Counted from the first letter of the stretch, positions 1 through 9,447 are shown. The stretch: DNA of 64,000 bases from Henriciella mobilis (GCF_003576315.1 NZ_QWFZ01000024.1:1-64000), one strand, 5' to 3'. Notes: generated by a model not told the origin, from the letters alone. Numbers and translations are program-made.

Positions 1-299
1 GAAGCGGGGATCGAAAACCAGCAAGCCGCACGTCCCAACGGACGCTGCGGGCGCTGGTGCAGCCTGTTTGCTGGATGGATACCGCATCAGCGCGCTCGCG
101 CCTTACATGGATCGCGCTCAGCCCTGTTTTGGAGTGGTCCTCAGCCTTCCCAATGCACGGCAAGAACGTTCGGGAAACAGATATCACACGTAAAGCTGGT
201 AATCCCTTGCACTGGCGGGGGCTTCGAGACGTAATAGGACGGTGAGGGGTATGCACGCGGAGTGCATTGTCGACTCATGCTCAGGAAAGAATTCGACCC
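1..299. other. Left edge, no gene assigned
   Basis: No gene could be assigned here. Plus-strand frame 2 is open from base 2 to a TAA at 191-193 and could be the end of a truncated gene, but frame 1 is also open for most of the stretch and neither translation resembles a family I recognise. The last 60 bases hold the leader of the BLUF gene, with an AGGAAAG ribosome-binding site just before its ATG. Confidence 0.4.
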
Positions 300-710
300 A
301 TGTACCGCCTCGTCTATGTCAGCACGGCTGTGGACGGCCTTTCGGATGCCGATATCGATCATATTCTGAACGTCTCGCAGTCGAACAATGATGAACGCTA
401 CATCACCGGCTTCCTTGCCCATAATGGCCGCAGCTTCATGCAGGCCCTGGAAGGCGAACGCAATGAAGTCGAGGAGATCTACGACCGCATCGTCAATGAT
501 GATCGCCATTTCGGCGTGACCCGCATCATTGGCGAGCCGGTCGGCAAGCGCGCCTTTCCCGAATGGTCGATGAACTATCACCGGGTGGACAATGACGAGG
601 GCTCCTCAGCCATGGTGATCCGCAAAGATGATTCCGTCGATGCGCTGATGAACCCGGATATGCCGCGCGACCTGCTTTACCTGTTCTCGAAGTTCATCCG
701 CATGCGCTAG
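300..710 (+). CDS. Short BLUF-domain blue-light sensor
   Basis: The 136-residue product is almost entirely a BLUF (sensor of blue light using FAD) domain. The flavin-site residues are visible: Y6 in RLVYVS, N30 before the ITGFL strand, Q48 in the FMQALEGE motif, and W89/M91 in FPEWSM, matching the Tyr, Asn, Gln and Trp/Met positions of AppA and YcgF. No output domain is fused, so it probably signals by binding a partner, as other short BLUF proteins do. ATG at 300 is preferred over an upstream alternative because AGGAAAG precedes it and the domain begins at once. The partner is not evident from the neighbours. Family assignment is firm; the physiological role is not known. Confidence 0.93.
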   Translation: MYRLVYVSTAVDGLSDADIDHILNVSQSNNDERYITGFLAHNGRSFMQALEGERNEVEEIYDRIVNDDRHFGVTRIIGEPVGKRAFPEWSMNYHRVDNDEGSSAMVIRKDDSVDALMNPDMPRDLLYLFSKFIRMR

Positions 711-812
711 GGCCCGCTGCGGCGGGCTGGCACAGGGCGCGCTAACGATCCGGAAACCCATGTCTGAAATGCTTCCCGGCACAGTCCGATCATTGCGTTC
801 CCCGGGGGGCAT

Positions 813-1778
813 ATGGAAACCGAGATACAGCTGCTGATGGCGCGTGTCTCTCATCTCGGCGAGATGAGTGAAGCCGAAGCCCGGCGCATAGTGAACGAAG
901 TCTACCGCGACGGCGTTGTAAACCGCCAGGAAGCCGAAGCGCTGTTCCGCCTCAACGAACAGCTGGCAGAACGCGACCCGGTCTGGGTCGAGCGCTTTGT
1001 CGAGGCGATAAAGGACTTCCTGCTGACGCGCGAAGCACCCGAAGGCTGGATCACGGACGAGGAAGCCGGCTGGCTGATCGGTATAATCGGCCGCGACGGG
1101 CATATCGAAACAGCGAGCGAGATCGATCTGATGCTGTCGCTGCTGCGCCATGCCGAGGGTGCGCCGGCATCCCTCTCGCACTACTGCCTCGAAGCGATTT
1201 CACGCCGGATCATCAAGAATGGTGTTGCCGACGAAGCCATGAGTGAGCGGATGCGGCGCATCCTGCATGCACCGGGCGGCGATTCGGGCCTCTGGGTCAG
1301 CCGGGATGAGGCGACGGTCCTGTTCCGGACCAATGACGCCATTGCCGAGGCGCCGAATGCCAAGAGCTGGAACAATGTCTTCGCCAAGGCCATCCTGAAC
1401 CATCTCCTCGCTGCCGCTCATCCCGAACCGCAGACCGAATCTGATGCACTGTCGCGCGAAGCCTGGCTGCAGGACAACAAGGTCAGCGTCGGCGGCTTTT
1501 TCGGCAAGATGGCCAATGCCTTCACGAGCGGCGCCTGGTTCGACAAGGTCAGCTATGACCCGGAAGCGGCCGCCCGCGCGCGCTACATGGCCAAGGAGGC
1601 CGCAGCCAAGGCCGGCAAGCAGGTCACCGAGGAAGAAGACAAATGGTTCCTGCGCCGGTTGGGCTGGGACAAGTCAGTCAGTCCGGCAGAGCGCACGCTT
1701 ATCGAATTGCTGAAAAGCGAAGCGCCGGGGTTCGCGCGCGGTCTCAAGGAGGCGACCCAGGCCATGGACGCGGCATAA
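813..1778 (+). CDS. Conserved hypothetical protein with an internal duplication
   Basis: A 321-residue soluble, mostly helical protein with no signal peptide. Two halves resemble each other: a segment near residues 30-70 (VNRQEAEALFRLNEQLAE) and one near 165-205 (VSRDEATVLFRTNDAIAE) share the pattern V-x-R-x-EA-x-x-LFR-x-N. This suggests tandem copies of a small helical domain, loosely like TerB-type folds, although I cannot name the family. The stop lies three bases before the ATG of a channel-like gene, so the two are very likely co-transcribed. Function unknown. Confidence 0.75.
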   Translation: METEIQLLMARVSHLGEMSEAEARRIVNEVYRDGVVNRQEAEALFRLNEQLAERDPVWVERFVEAIKDFLLTREAPEGWITDEEAGWLIGIIGRDGHIETASEIDLMLSLLRHAEGAPASLSHYCLEAISRRIIKNGVADEAMSERMRRILHAPGGDSGLWVSRDEATVLFRTNDAIAEAPNAKSWNNVFAKAILNHLLAAAHPEPQTESDALSREAWLQDNKVSVGGFFGKMANAFTSGAWFDKVSYDPEAAARARYMAKEAAAKAGKQVTEEEDKWFLRRLGWDKSVSPAERTLIELLKSEAPGFARGLKEATQAMDAA

Positions 1779-1781
1779 CAC

Positions 1782-2264
1782 ATGCTGATTGTCCTCGGCA
1801 TTGCCGCCATTCTGGTCATCACCACAAATGCGATTCATCTGGCAGGGCTGGTCGGCCTCTCGGCTGTCATGCGCCGGCAGCGGTTTCACCCCGCACACCT
1901 GGAAACCAAGATCGGGCAGGGCATGTCGATCATCGTCTACGTGCTTTCGATTTTCCTGCTCCATGCAGTGGAAATCTGGGTCTACACGGCGGCCTTTCTC
2001 TGGGTGAACGCGTTCGATAATGTCTACGAGGCGCTCTATTACTCGATTTCGTCCTTTACGACGGTCGGCTTTGGCGACGTCCTCCCCGACCATCCCTGGC
2101 GCATGCTCGGGGCGACAGAATCGGCCAACGGTTTCCTGCTCATCGGCTGGTCGACGGCCTTCCTGGTTTCGATATCCAGCAAGATCCGCATGTTCGAGGC
2201 CAGTCTCGAGCGCGAAGGGCCCGCGTCTCAATCACTAAGCACTGCGGCCGAAAGCGAAAACTAA
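1782..2264 (+). CDS. Two-TM potassium-channel-like protein
   Basis: A 160-residue membrane protein with an N-terminal hydrophobic helix (about 1-28), a second near 46-75, a pore loop carrying TTVGFGD at 93-99, and a last helix near 115-130. The loop matches the K+-channel selectivity filter (TVGYG/TVGFG) of the Ion_trans_2 family. It lacks a cytoplasmic RCK/TrkA-N domain, so gating cannot be inferred. It follows the previous gene by three bases, which suggests that the upstream unknown protein is a partner or regulator. Ion selectivity is inferred from the filter only. Confidence 0.8.
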   Translation: MLIVLGIAAILVITTNAIHLAGLVGLSAVMRRQRFHPAHLETKIGQGMSIIVYVLSIFLLHAVEIWVYTAAFLWVNAFDNVYEALYYSISSFTTVGFGDVLPDHPWRMLGATESANGFLLIGWSTAFLVSISSKIRMFEASLEREGPASQSLSTAAESEN

Positions 2265-2357
2265 ACGGCCTGACGCAAGGGCAGCTGATGGACAGCGCCG
2301 CATGCGGGCGATAAGCCACAACCCAGTGTTTTGTAGCTGCTGTTTCAGGGGGCAGTC

Positions 2358-4355
2358 ATGTTCAAGAAAATCCTGATCGCCAATCGCGGCGAGATCGCCG
2401 TGCGGGTCATCAAGACCTGCAAGCGTTTGGGCGTGAAGACCGTCGTCGTCTATTCCGATGCCGATGCCGATTCCATGGCTGTCGAAATGGCCGATGAAGC
2501 GGTCCATATCGGTCCGCCGCCGGCTGCTGAGTCCTATCTTGTCATGGACAAGATCATCGATGCGGTGAAGCAGACGGGCGCCGAGGCGATCCATCCAGGT
2601 TTCGGCTTCCTGTCGGAAAACCCGGCTTTCGCCAAGCGCCTCGAGAAGGAAGGCATCACCTTTATCGGTCCCAACCCGCACGCCATCGAGGCGATGGGCG
2701 ACAAGATCAGCTCCAAGAACCTCGCGGCCGAAGCAGGCGTCTCCACGGTCCCCGGCCATATGGGGTTGATCGAGGACACCAAGGAAGCGCTGAAGGTCTC
2801 GAAGGACATTGGCTATCCCGTCATGATCAAGGCTTCAGCGGGCGGCGGCGGCAAGGGCATTCGCGTTGCCTACAATGACAAGGAGGTCGAGGAAGGCTTC
2901 CCGGCCGTGAAGGCTGAAGCCAAGGCCTCCTTCGGCGATGATCGCATCTTCATCGAGAAGTTCATCGAGAGCCCGCGCCACGTCGAAATCCAGGTGATGG
3001 GCGACAAGCATGGCAATTGTGTCTACCTGTTCGAACGCGAATGCTCGATCCAGCGGCGCAACCAGAAAGTCATCGAGGAAGCGCCGAGCCCGCTGCTCGA
3101 CGAGGAAACCCGCAAGAAGATGGGCGAGCAGGCTGTCGCGCTGGCCAAGGCTGTCAATTATGACAGCGCCGGCACGGTCGAGTTCGTCGCCTCCGGCGTC
3201 GACAAGAGCTTCTACTTCCTCGAAATGAACACCCGCCTGCAGGTGGAGCACCCGGTGACCGAAATGATCACTGGCGTCGACCTGGTCGAGCAGATGCTTC
3301 GCGTCGCTTATGGCGAAAAGCTTGCGATCAAGCAGAAGGACCTGAAGATCAATGGCTGGGCGGTCGAGAGCCGTGTCTATGCCGAAGACCCCTATCGCAA
3401 GTTCCTGCCGTCCATTGGCCGGCTGAAACGCTTCCATCCGCCAGAGGAAGGCCCACTCATGGGCGGGACCGTCCGGATGGATTCAGGCGTGCGCGAGGGC
3501 GATGAGATCTCGATGTTCTACGACCCGATGATCGCGAAGCTGGTCACGCACGGCAAGACGCGGGACGACGCGCTGGACGTCCAGGCCGCCGCGCTCGACC
3601 GCTTCCACATCGAGGGCATCCAGGACAATATTCCCTTCGTGGCCGCGGTGATGGACGAAGAGCGCTTCCGCTCCGGCGACATCACGACGAACTACATCAA
3701 GGAACAGTTCCCCGACGGCTTCAACGGCACCGAGCCGACAGACCACCAGACTCTGATCCTGACCGCAGCCGCCGCTTATGTGCACGGCGTCTTCGCCCGG
3801 CGCGCCGAGAAGATATCTGGCCGCATGAGCCAGCCCGGCCCACAGCGTAAGGACTGGGTCGTCATCCTGGGCGACACCCATCATGAGATCGAGCTTGATC
3901 TGGGCGACCATGAGGCCACCATCGCTATCGATGGGACCAACCATACGCTTTATACGCACTGGAAACCGGGCACCCACCTCTTCGAAGGCCAGCTGGACGG
4001 CGAATCCTTCGCAGTGAAGTTCTCCGACAAGACCGAAGGCTATGTCTTCCGCCATCGCGGCGTGTCAGTTCGGGCGCTGGTCTGCACGCCGATGACGGCA
4101 GCGCTGCATGCCCGTCTGCCAGAAAAGCCGAAGCCGGACACGTCCAAGCTCGTCATCTCGCCGATGCCAGGGCTTGTCGTCTCGATGGATGTCGAGGTCG
4201 GCATGGACGTCGAGGAGGGCGGGGCAGTCTGCATCGTCGAAGCGATGAAGATGCAGAACATCATCCGCGCAGAAGCGAGCGGCAAGGTGAAGGCGATCAA
4301 TGTCGCAGCCGGCGACAGCGTCGCAGCTGACGAAGTGATGGTCGAATTCGAGTAG
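2358..4355 (+). CDS. pccA: Propionyl-CoA carboxylase, biotin-carrying alpha subunit
   Basis: The 665-residue product has the full acyl-CoA carboxylase alpha architecture. It begins with the biotin carboxylase N-terminal domain (FKKILIANRGEIAVRVI), followed by the ATP-grasp domain with a glycine-rich loop (SAGGGGKGIR) and EMNTRLQVEHPVTE, then the C-terminal carboxylase domain. A BT linker region leads into a C-terminal biotinyl domain with EAMKMQN, where K631 is the predicted biotin site. The enzyme carboxylates propionyl-CoA to methylmalonyl-CoA, linking odd-chain and branched-chain catabolism to succinyl-CoA. The beta subunit is not in this window. 3-methylcrotonyl-CoA carboxylase alpha is the main alternative; length and linker favour propionyl-CoA. 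Confidence 0.92.
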   Translation: MFKKILIANRGEIAVRVIKTCKRLGVKTVVVYSDADADSMAVEMADEAVHIGPPPAAESYLVMDKIIDAVKQTGAEAIHPGFGFLSENPAFAKRLEKEGITFIGPNPHAIEAMGDKISSKNLAAEAGVSTVPGHMGLIEDTKEALKVSKDIGYPVMIKASAGGGGKGIRVAYNDKEVEEGFPAVKAEAKASFGDDRIFIEKFIESPRHVEIQVMGDKHGNCVYLFERECSIQRRNQKVIEEAPSPLLDEETRKKMGEQAVALAKAVNYDSAGTVEFVASGVDKSFYFLEMNTRLQVEHPVTEMITGVDLVEQMLRVAYGEKLAIKQKDLKINGWAVESRVYAEDPYRKFLPSIGRLKRFHPPEEGPLMGGTVRMDSGVREGDEISMFYDPMIAKLVTHGKTRDDALDVQAAALDRFHIEGIQDNIPFVAAVMDEERFRSGDITTNYIKEQFPDGFNGTEPTDHQTLILTAAAAYVHGVFARRAEKISGRMSQPGPQRKDWVVILGDTHHEIELDLGDHEATIAIDGTNHTLYTHWKPGTHLFEGQLDGESFAVKFSDKTEGYVFRHRGVSVRALVCTPMTAALHARLPEKPKPDTSKLVISPMPGLVVSMDVEVGMDVEEGGAVCIVEAMKMQNIIRAEASGKVKAINVAAGDSVAADEVMVEFE

Positions 4356-4419
4356 GAGGCGATTGTCCCCCTCCCTCGGACATCGTAGTAGTCTGTCCTT
4401 CTGACGCTGGAGACACGCT

Positions 4420-4935
4420 ATGGGCAATCTACTATTCAACCCGCAAGGGCGGATCCTGAAGAACAGGTTCTGGCAGGGCCTGGTTGTGCTGACTGTCGCG
4501 TCTGTGATCGTCACGGCGCTGCCGGTCTATCTCGGCACGATGTTCGGCATCGTCTCGCTGCTGATGATCTATCCCTATATCTGCGTCTACGCCAAACGCT
4601 TCCACGACGCCGGAACGACGGGGTGGTGGGTGATCGTCGTCTGGCTCGGCACCCTGGTGCTCAGTTTCATTGAAGGCATGATTCTGGGCCCGATGTTTCT
4701 GGGAGAATCCGGCCGCGCCATCCAGGCAGAAGCGGCCGAACGACTGGCCCAGGGCGAGTTCGACGTCTTCATGCAGGCGCAGGAAAGGCTGGCTGAAATC
4801 ATGCTGCCGCTGTCCATCATGACTGTTGTCGCAAACAATGCGATCGTAGGCTTCATCGTCGGTTCGCTGGCGACCGAGCCACGCACCAACAAGCATGGTC
4901 CGGTGCCTGGAACTGAGCATGACGAGTTCAGCTGA
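4420..4935 (+). CDS. DUF805 family membrane protein
   Basis: A 171-residue protein with hydrophobic helices near 18-55, 68-92 and 126-148. It carries the DUF805 signature KRFHDAGTTGWW between the second and third helices. The N-terminal NLLFNPQGRI is also typical of the family. The molecular function of DUF805 proteins is not established. It is followed by a second, divergent member, so the two probably act in the same membrane process. Confidence 0.85.
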   Translation: MGNLLFNPQGRILKNRFWQGLVVLTVASVIVTALPVYLGTMFGIVSLLMIYPYICVYAKRFHDAGTTGWWVIVVWLGTLVLSFIEGMILGPMFLGESGRAIQAEAAERLAQGEFDVFMQAQERLAEIMLPLSIMTVVANNAIVGFIVGSLATEPRTNKHGPVPGTEHDEFS

Positions 4936-4940
4936 CATTT

Positions 4941-4997
4941 TTCTTATCGTTTATTGATAAATTAGGAAAAGGGCGTATAAGCGTTTTTCGATAAGAA
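4941..4997. repeat. 9-bp inverted repeat upstream of the second DUF805-like gene
   Basis: TTCTTATCG at 4941-4949 is matched by its exact reverse complement CGATAAGAA at 4989-4997. A smaller TTATC/GATAA hairpin lies in the left part. The repeat ends 17 bases before the ATG at 5015, in an AT-rich stretch unlike the flanking genes, so it may be an operator or part of the promoter. Confidence 0.5.
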
Positions 4998-5014
4998 CGC
5001 GAAGGCCCACCCGG

Positions 5015-5839
5015 ATGTCAGACTCAAGCACGACTGCCCTTGACCGAAAGCGCCCCTGGCTGACGGATGAACGTGAGCTGCCAGCCAACATGAACTGGCT
5101 GCAGACGCTGTTCAATCCAACAGGCACGTCGCCGCGCCTGCATTTCACGCGGGCCTGGACCTTGCTGTTCATGCTGCAGCTGCTGGTGATCATCCTGCCG
5201 TGGTCGATCGCTCTGATCTTCAATTCAGCCGGCGGGGACGGCCAGCCGATTGGTGAGTTCGGGCTGTTCGCGACGCCGGTGGTGTTTATCGTCACGACGC
5301 TGATTTCCTATGTCATCCACTCGCGGCGACTCCTTGATGCCGGAAAGACGCCGCTGCTGGCGATCATCCCGCTGATTCCACTCATTATTGGACTGGCGGT
5401 CTTCATGATGACCGCGCAAGGGCAGTCGGCCCAGTATGACAAGCGGTTCGAGATGCGTCAGGACTATCTGGCCGATCCGGACGGCTTCCGCGCAAAGCAG
5501 CGTGAAGAGCGGGAAAAGGCGAAAGCCGAAGCCGAGAAGAAGGCCGCAGAGGCTGAGGCCAATGGCGAAGCTGCGCCCAGCCAGCCGCAGGGCCAGGGAC
5601 GCCGTGGTCCCGGTGGTCCGGGCGGTATGATGAACTTTGAACAGCCATTGCCGCCGAAGGCCGAGTTCGTGCTGAAGAATGCGCTGCCCCCGATGCAGAT
5701 GATCATGATCCTGCTCAGCGCGCCGATTGCGATCTGGAGCCTGATGTGGGTTGCGCGCGCGCCGTATTTCGGGCGGTATCCGGGCGAGAAAGAAGCCGTG
5801 CAGGCGGAAAGTGGCGACCGGCGTCCCTATGAAGCCTGA
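5015..5839 (+). CDS. DUF805-like membrane protein with a charged insertion
   Basis: A 274-residue protein related to the preceding gene: it has an LFNPTG start motif near residue 32 and [11 protein letters not shown] in place of the KRFHDAG signature. Membrane helices are near 46-70, 85-103, 112-132 and 225-245. Between the third and fourth lies a highly charged Lys/Glu/Ala stretch followed by a Gly/Pro/Gln-rich stretch (about 150-210), probably a coiled coil and a flexible linker. A shorter start at the internal MNWLQ is possible. The gene overlaps the convergent lipB by 13 bases. Function unknown. Confidence 0.8.
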   Translation: MSDSSTTALDRKRPWLTDERELPANMNWLQTLFNPTGTSPRLHFTRAWTLLFMLQLLVIILPWSIALIFNSAGGDGQPIGEFGLFATPVVFIVTTLISYVIHSRRLLDAGKTPLLAIIPLIPLIIGLAVFMMTAQGQSAQYDKRFEMRQDYLADPDGFRAKQREEREKAKAEAEKKAAEAEANGEAAPSQPQGQGRRGPGGPGGMMNFEQPLPPKAEFVLKNALPPMQMIMILLSAPIAIWSLMWVARAPYFGRYPGEKEAVQAESGDRRPYEA

Positions 5840-6531
5840 GCTTCGCTAAGCGGGGCAGGCGCGTCCACGACTTCCGACAGGAAGACCTTCCGGAACGCCT
5901 TTTTCAGCGCGTCGTCGGCATCGTCCATCGTCACTGGCAGACCGAGATCGACCAAGCTCGTGACGCCTAATCCGTCCTCGGCAATGCCACACGGTGTGAT
6001 CCCGCCAAAGTGCGAAAGGTCCGGCTCCACGTTCAGGCTGATGCCGTGGAAGCTGACCCAGCGTTTCAGGCGCAGGCCGATGGCGGCGATCTTGTCTTCC
6101 CGCAGCGGGCCGCCCGGCTGGGTGCGGTCGACCCACACGCCGACGCGACCGTCGCGAATCTCGCCCTTTACATTGAACTGGTCCAGCGCCTCGATGATCC
6201 AGGCCTCGAGCCTTGCCACGAAATCGCGGACATCGCGCCCGCGCTGGCCGACATCGAGCATCACATAGGCCACGCGCTGGCCGGGGCCGTGATAGGTATA
6301 TTGCCCGCCGCGGCCCGCCTCGTAGACGGGGAAGCGGCCAGCATCCTTCAGGTCTTCCGGCCGGGCGCTGGTCCCGGCTGTGTAGAGCGGCGGATGCTCC
6401 AGAAGCCAGACAAGTTCCGGTGCGCCCGTCTCCCGGATCGCCTGCACGCGGCGCTGCATGAAAGCCAGCGCGGCCTCGTAATCCACAGGCGCGGGGCTGA
6501 CGGCCCATTCGACGGGAGGAAAATCTGTCAT
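5827..6531 (-). CDS. lipB: Octanoyl-[acyl-carrier-protein]:protein N-octanoyltransferase
   Basis: LipB transfers octanoate from acyl-ACP to lipoyl domains, the first step of lipoate assembly used by 2-oxoacid dehydrogenases and glycine cleavage. Visible motifs are [12 protein letters not shown] (acyl pocket), KIAAIGLR with the catalytic Lys, SFHGISLNV, and ITPCGI with the catalytic Cys. The start chosen is the ATG of MTDFPPVEW; an ATG three codons upstream (6540) is equally possible because neither has a clear ribosome-binding site. The stop overlaps the end of the DUF805-like gene, so the two genes converge. Confidence 0.93.
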   Translation of the reverse strand: MTDFPPVEWAVSPAPVDYEAALAFMQRRVQAIRETGAPELVWLLEHPPLYTAGTSARPEDLKDAGRFPVYEAGRGGQYTYHGPGQRVAYVMLDVGQRGRDVRDFVARLEAWIIEALDQFNVKGEIRDGRVGVWVDRTQPGGPLREDKIAAIGLRLKRWVSFHGISLNVEPDLSHFGGITPCGIAEDGLGVTSLVDLGLPVTMDDADDALKKAFRKVFLSEVVDAPAPLSEAQAS

Positions 6532-6613
6532 TCTGCGCATATAGAGGTGCAAGGAGGGCTTCACAAAGCCTTCCTGCGCACTTATACCGCGCGTTCTTCC
6601 CGTACGGGACTTA

Positions 6614-6698
6614 GCGGTCGTGGCGGAACTGGTAGACGCGCAGCGTTGAGGTCGCTGTGGAGCAATCCGTGGAGGTTCGAGTCCTCTCGACCGCACCA
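6614..6698 (+). tRNA. tRNA-Leu (anticodon GAG)
   Basis: An 85-nt class II tRNA with a 7-bp acceptor stem (GCGGTCG paired with CGACCGC), a D arm, an anticodon stem CAGCG/CGCTG around loop TTGAGGT (anticodon GAG, reading CUC/CUU), a long variable arm as expected for Leu, a T arm with GGTTCGAGTCC, and an encoded CCA. It stands between lipB, transcribed away, and mgtE. No integrase or attachment-site duplication was seen near it. Confidence 0.96.
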
Positions 6699-6763
6699 TC
6701 CCGGGGAAGATGTGTTGGCAGTAGGGCAGGAATCCTGTCCATTCAGGATAGGAGGTTCTCCCC

Positions 6764-8155
6764 ATGTCCGAGCTGCCTGAGACCCCACAGGAAGATCATG
6801 TCGAAGACGTCGTCCAGGCGAAGCATCTCGCCCTGGAGCAGGATGTCCGCGAGGCTGTCTGGGACAAGGATTCGCGCTGGCTGTCGCGTACGCTGAACCG
6901 GCTTCATCCGGCCGATGCCGCTGACCTTCTCGAACAGCTTTCGACCGACGACTTCGCCGATGCGGTTTCGCTGCTGGGTGGCCAACTGCCGACGGACATC
7001 ATTATCGAATTGCGCGACGAGTATCGCGTCGAAGCCGTCGACGTGCTGCCTGACGATGCGGTGGCGGCGGTCCTGGGTGAGCTCGATTCAGACGATGTCA
7101 CAACCATTCTCGAAGACCTTGAGGATGACCGGCGCGAGCGTATTCTCGACGAACTGACGCCGGCGGACCGGGCCTCCTTCGAACAGGGGCTCGCCTTCGA
7201 CGAAGACACAGTCGGCCGTCTCATGCAGCGCGAGTATTTCGCGGCGCCTGAATTCTGGACGGTCGGGCATGCCATCGACCATGCGCGTGAAAACGCCGAA
7301 GCGCTGCCGGCTGAATTCTATGAAGTCTATGTGATCGACCCGACTCACCGCCTCAAGGGGCAGGTGCCGCTCGCGACGCTCCTGCGGACCCCGCGTGACG
7401 TGAAGCTCGACGACATCATGGAAGAGGTCCAGTCGGACATCAAAGGCAACATGGACCAGGAGGATGCAGCCTACCAGTTCCAGAAATACTCGCTTGCCTC
7501 CGCGCCAGTCACGGATGATGCCGGACGGCTTATGGGCATGCTGACCGTCGATGATGTGGTCGACGTCATCCAGGAAGAAAACACTGAAGACCTTCTGGCC
7601 CTGTCCGGTGTGCGCTCGGCTGAAGGCACAGACACCGTGCTGGATTCGGTGAAGGCGCGTGCCCCCTGGCTGGCGGTCAACCTGCTGACGGCTTTCATCG
7701 CCTCAGGCATTATTTCAATGTTCGAGACCACGCTTGACCGGTTTGTTCAACTGGCGATCCTGATGCCCGTCGTGGCAGCGCTGGGTGGTAATGCCGGCAG
7801 CCAGGGCCTTGCTGTTGCCGTTCGCGCCATTGCCGAGCGGGAGATGGACGGCGATGCGAGCCGCCGTGCCATTGTCCGCGAAACGCTGACCGGCATCGCC
7901 AACGGCGTGATCTTTGCCATCGGCGTGGCCGCGATTGCGGGCTTCTGGTTCCAGAGCGTGGCATTGGCTCTCACCATTGGCATAGCCATGTTCGCAACCT
8001 TCGTCTGGGCAGGCTTCTCGGGCGTTATCGTGCCCCTCGGCCTGCGAAAGATGGGCGCCGACCCGGCTGTGGCCTCGTCCGTTTTCGTGCTCACGCTGAC
8101 AGATGTGATGGCCTTCTTCAGCTTTCTCGGCCTTGCGACCCTTATTCTGCTGTAA
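6764..8155 (+). CDS. mgtE: Magnesium transporter MgtE
   Basis: The 463-residue product matches MgtE. It has an acidic N-terminal superhelical domain (about 20-140) and two CBS domains (about 145-270, with [18 protein letters not shown]). A connecting helix leads to five C-terminal membrane helices with [15 protein letters not shown] in the first part of the pore domain. The family forms dimeric Mg2+ channels gated by Mg2+ binding to the cytoplasmic domains. GGAGG precedes the ATG. An inverted repeat follows the stop. Confidence 0.95.
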   Translation: MSELPETPQEDHVEDVVQAKHLALEQDVREAVWDKDSRWLSRTLNRLHPADAADLLEQLSTDDFADAVSLLGGQLPTDIIIELRDEYRVEAVDVLPDDAVAAVLGELDSDDVTTILEDLEDDRRERILDELTPADRASFEQGLAFDEDTVGRLMQREYFAAPEFWTVGHAIDHARENAEALPAEFYEVYVIDPTHRLKGQVPLATLLRTPRDVKLDDIMEEVQSDIKGNMDQEDAAYQFQKYSLASAPVTDDAGRLMGMLTVDDVVDVIQEENTEDLLALSGVRSAEGTDTVLDSVKARAPWLAVNLLTAFIASGIISMFETTLDRFVQLAILMPVVAALGGNAGSQGLAVAVRAIAEREMDGDASRRAIVRETLTGIANGVIFAIGVAAIAGFWFQSVALALTIGIAMFATFVWAGFSGVIVPLGLRKMGADPAVASSVFVLTLTDVMAFFSFLGLATLILL

Positions 8156-8172
8156 TTGCGCAGGTTTCTCCT

Positions 8173-8203
8173 ATCAGGCGTATGACTTGCAGTAATGCCT
8201 GAT
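8173..8203. repeat. Inverted repeat between mgtE and spmX
   Basis: ATCAGGC at 8173-8179 and GCCTGAT at 8197-8203 can form a 7-bp stem with a 17-base loop. No T-run follows, so it is a poor intrinsic terminator. It may be part of a processed 3' end or a regulator site for the next gene. Confidence 0.4.
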
Positions 8204-8238
8204 CGAACAGTGCCGTCTGTATCGGTTTGGAGCAAAGT

Positions 8239-9441
8239 ATGAGTTCAGCCCTTCGTACGTCCGAAGCCGGACTGAAGCTGATCATGGCGTATGAGGGATT
8301 CAGGTCTCATTCCACGCGGCTGCCTGACGGTCGCTGGGTGATCGGCTATGGGCATATGCGTGCCGCCCGCGCCGGGTTGAAAGTCAGCCAGCCGGAGGCC
8401 GCTGCCATCCTGAGAGAGTTTGACCTGCCGCCGATTGAACAGGCCTTGCAGGAACTCGTTCTCGTGCCGCTGAACCAGCATGAATTCGATGCGCTGGTGT
8501 CCTTTGTATTCAATGTGGGCGTAGACCAGTTCGAATCCTCCGATGTGCTTTCGGCGCTCAATGCCGGTGACCGCATGGCCGCCGCACGGGCATTGGAACT
8601 CTGGTGCAATGCGAAGGTCGGCCCGAGGAACATGATCGTGGATCCACTCATCCGTCGCCGCGCAGACGAAAAAGCGCTTTTCCTGAAAACGACCGGCTCG
8701 GTTCCGCTCGCCGCCTCAAGCCGGTTCCGCCCGACGCCAGAGCCTCGCCCAGAGCCGGAACCATCCCGCTGGGGAGACTTCAAGGTCAGCGAAGCGGCCG
8801 CGCCGGAAGCAGAGGAACAACGCGCCGAAACACCGACGGAAGCGGCTGCGCGTAATGTGAAGGAGCGCCTCACCCGCATTCTGGGCGAGTATGAAGACAC
8901 AAGCACCAAGGCTGGTTCGGAGGAGGAGGACACCGCCGAAGCTGCCGTCAAGGCGGCTGCCGAGCAGGAAGCGAGCGTTGAAGAAATTCGCGCCGCGATT
9001 TCCGCGCTTGTCGCCGAAGACGACGATCAGGACGATGGTGCGGGCCTTGATGCCCAGGATATCGCTGCCGATCTCGATCCCGACGCCTTCGATATTGAAA
9101 CCGGCCAGCTTGATGTCGTCGAGACGTCGGCTGGGGCACGCCGAAACCGCCTGTATATCGACGATGTAAAGCCAGCCGAAATTCCGCCAGCCGACCCGGA
9201 CCTGCGCCGCGGCGATGATGCGGGCAACCTGACCGAAATGGTCGTCTTTGCCGTTATCGCGATGGTTGGCGCCCTGATCTTCCTTCTGGGTGGAGCCTTT
9301 GGTCTTGGCTGGTTCGGGACAAGCCTTCCAGGCCACGCAAACGCTTATGGCTACCTGCCGCCATTCCTGATGATGACGGGCGCGCTGATTTTCGTGGTGA
9401 TGATCTATTACTGGATACGCGCCATCATTTCCCGGCGCTGA
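8239..9441 (+). CDS. spmX: SpmX-like muramidase-domain polarity protein
   Basis: The 400-residue product has an N-terminal GH24 (phage lysozyme) domain, residues 5-150, with E19 in YEGFR, D30, and GYGH at 36-39. A long acidic, Pro- and Glu-rich disordered region (about 160-320) follows, then two C-terminal TM helices (about 333-360 and 370-397). This order is that of SpmX, the co-opted lysozyme that localises the DivJ kinase and helps place stalks in Caulobacterales. The catalytic Thr of the E-D-T triad is Val at position 34, which fits a scaffold more than an active muramidase. ATG at 8239 is chosen because GGAG lies just upstream; the in-frame TTG four codons earlier has none. Confidence 0.82.
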   Translation: MSSALRTSEAGLKLIMAYEGFRSHSTRLPDGRWVIGYGHMRAARAGLKVSQPEAAAILREFDLPPIEQALQELVLVPLNQHEFDALVSFVFNVGVDQFESSDVLSALNAGDRMAAARALELWCNAKVGPRNMIVDPLIRRRADEKALFLKTTGSVPLAASSRFRPTPEPRPEPEPSRWGDFKVSEAAAPEAEEQRAETPTEAAARNVKERLTRILGEYEDTSTKAGSEEEDTAEAAVKAAAEQEASVEEIRAAISALVAEDDDQDDGAGLDAQDIAADLDPDAFDIETGQLDVVETSAGARRNRLYIDDVKPAEIPPADPDLRRGDDAGNLTEMVVFAVIAMVGALIFLLGGAFGLGWFGTSLPGHANAYGYLPPFLMMTGALIFVVMIYYWIRAIISRR

Positions 9442-9447
9442 GACAGG

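Noticed and set aside
6614-6698. tRNA-Leu as an integration site
   Set aside because: No integrase gene and no repeated tRNA 3' end was seen nearby.
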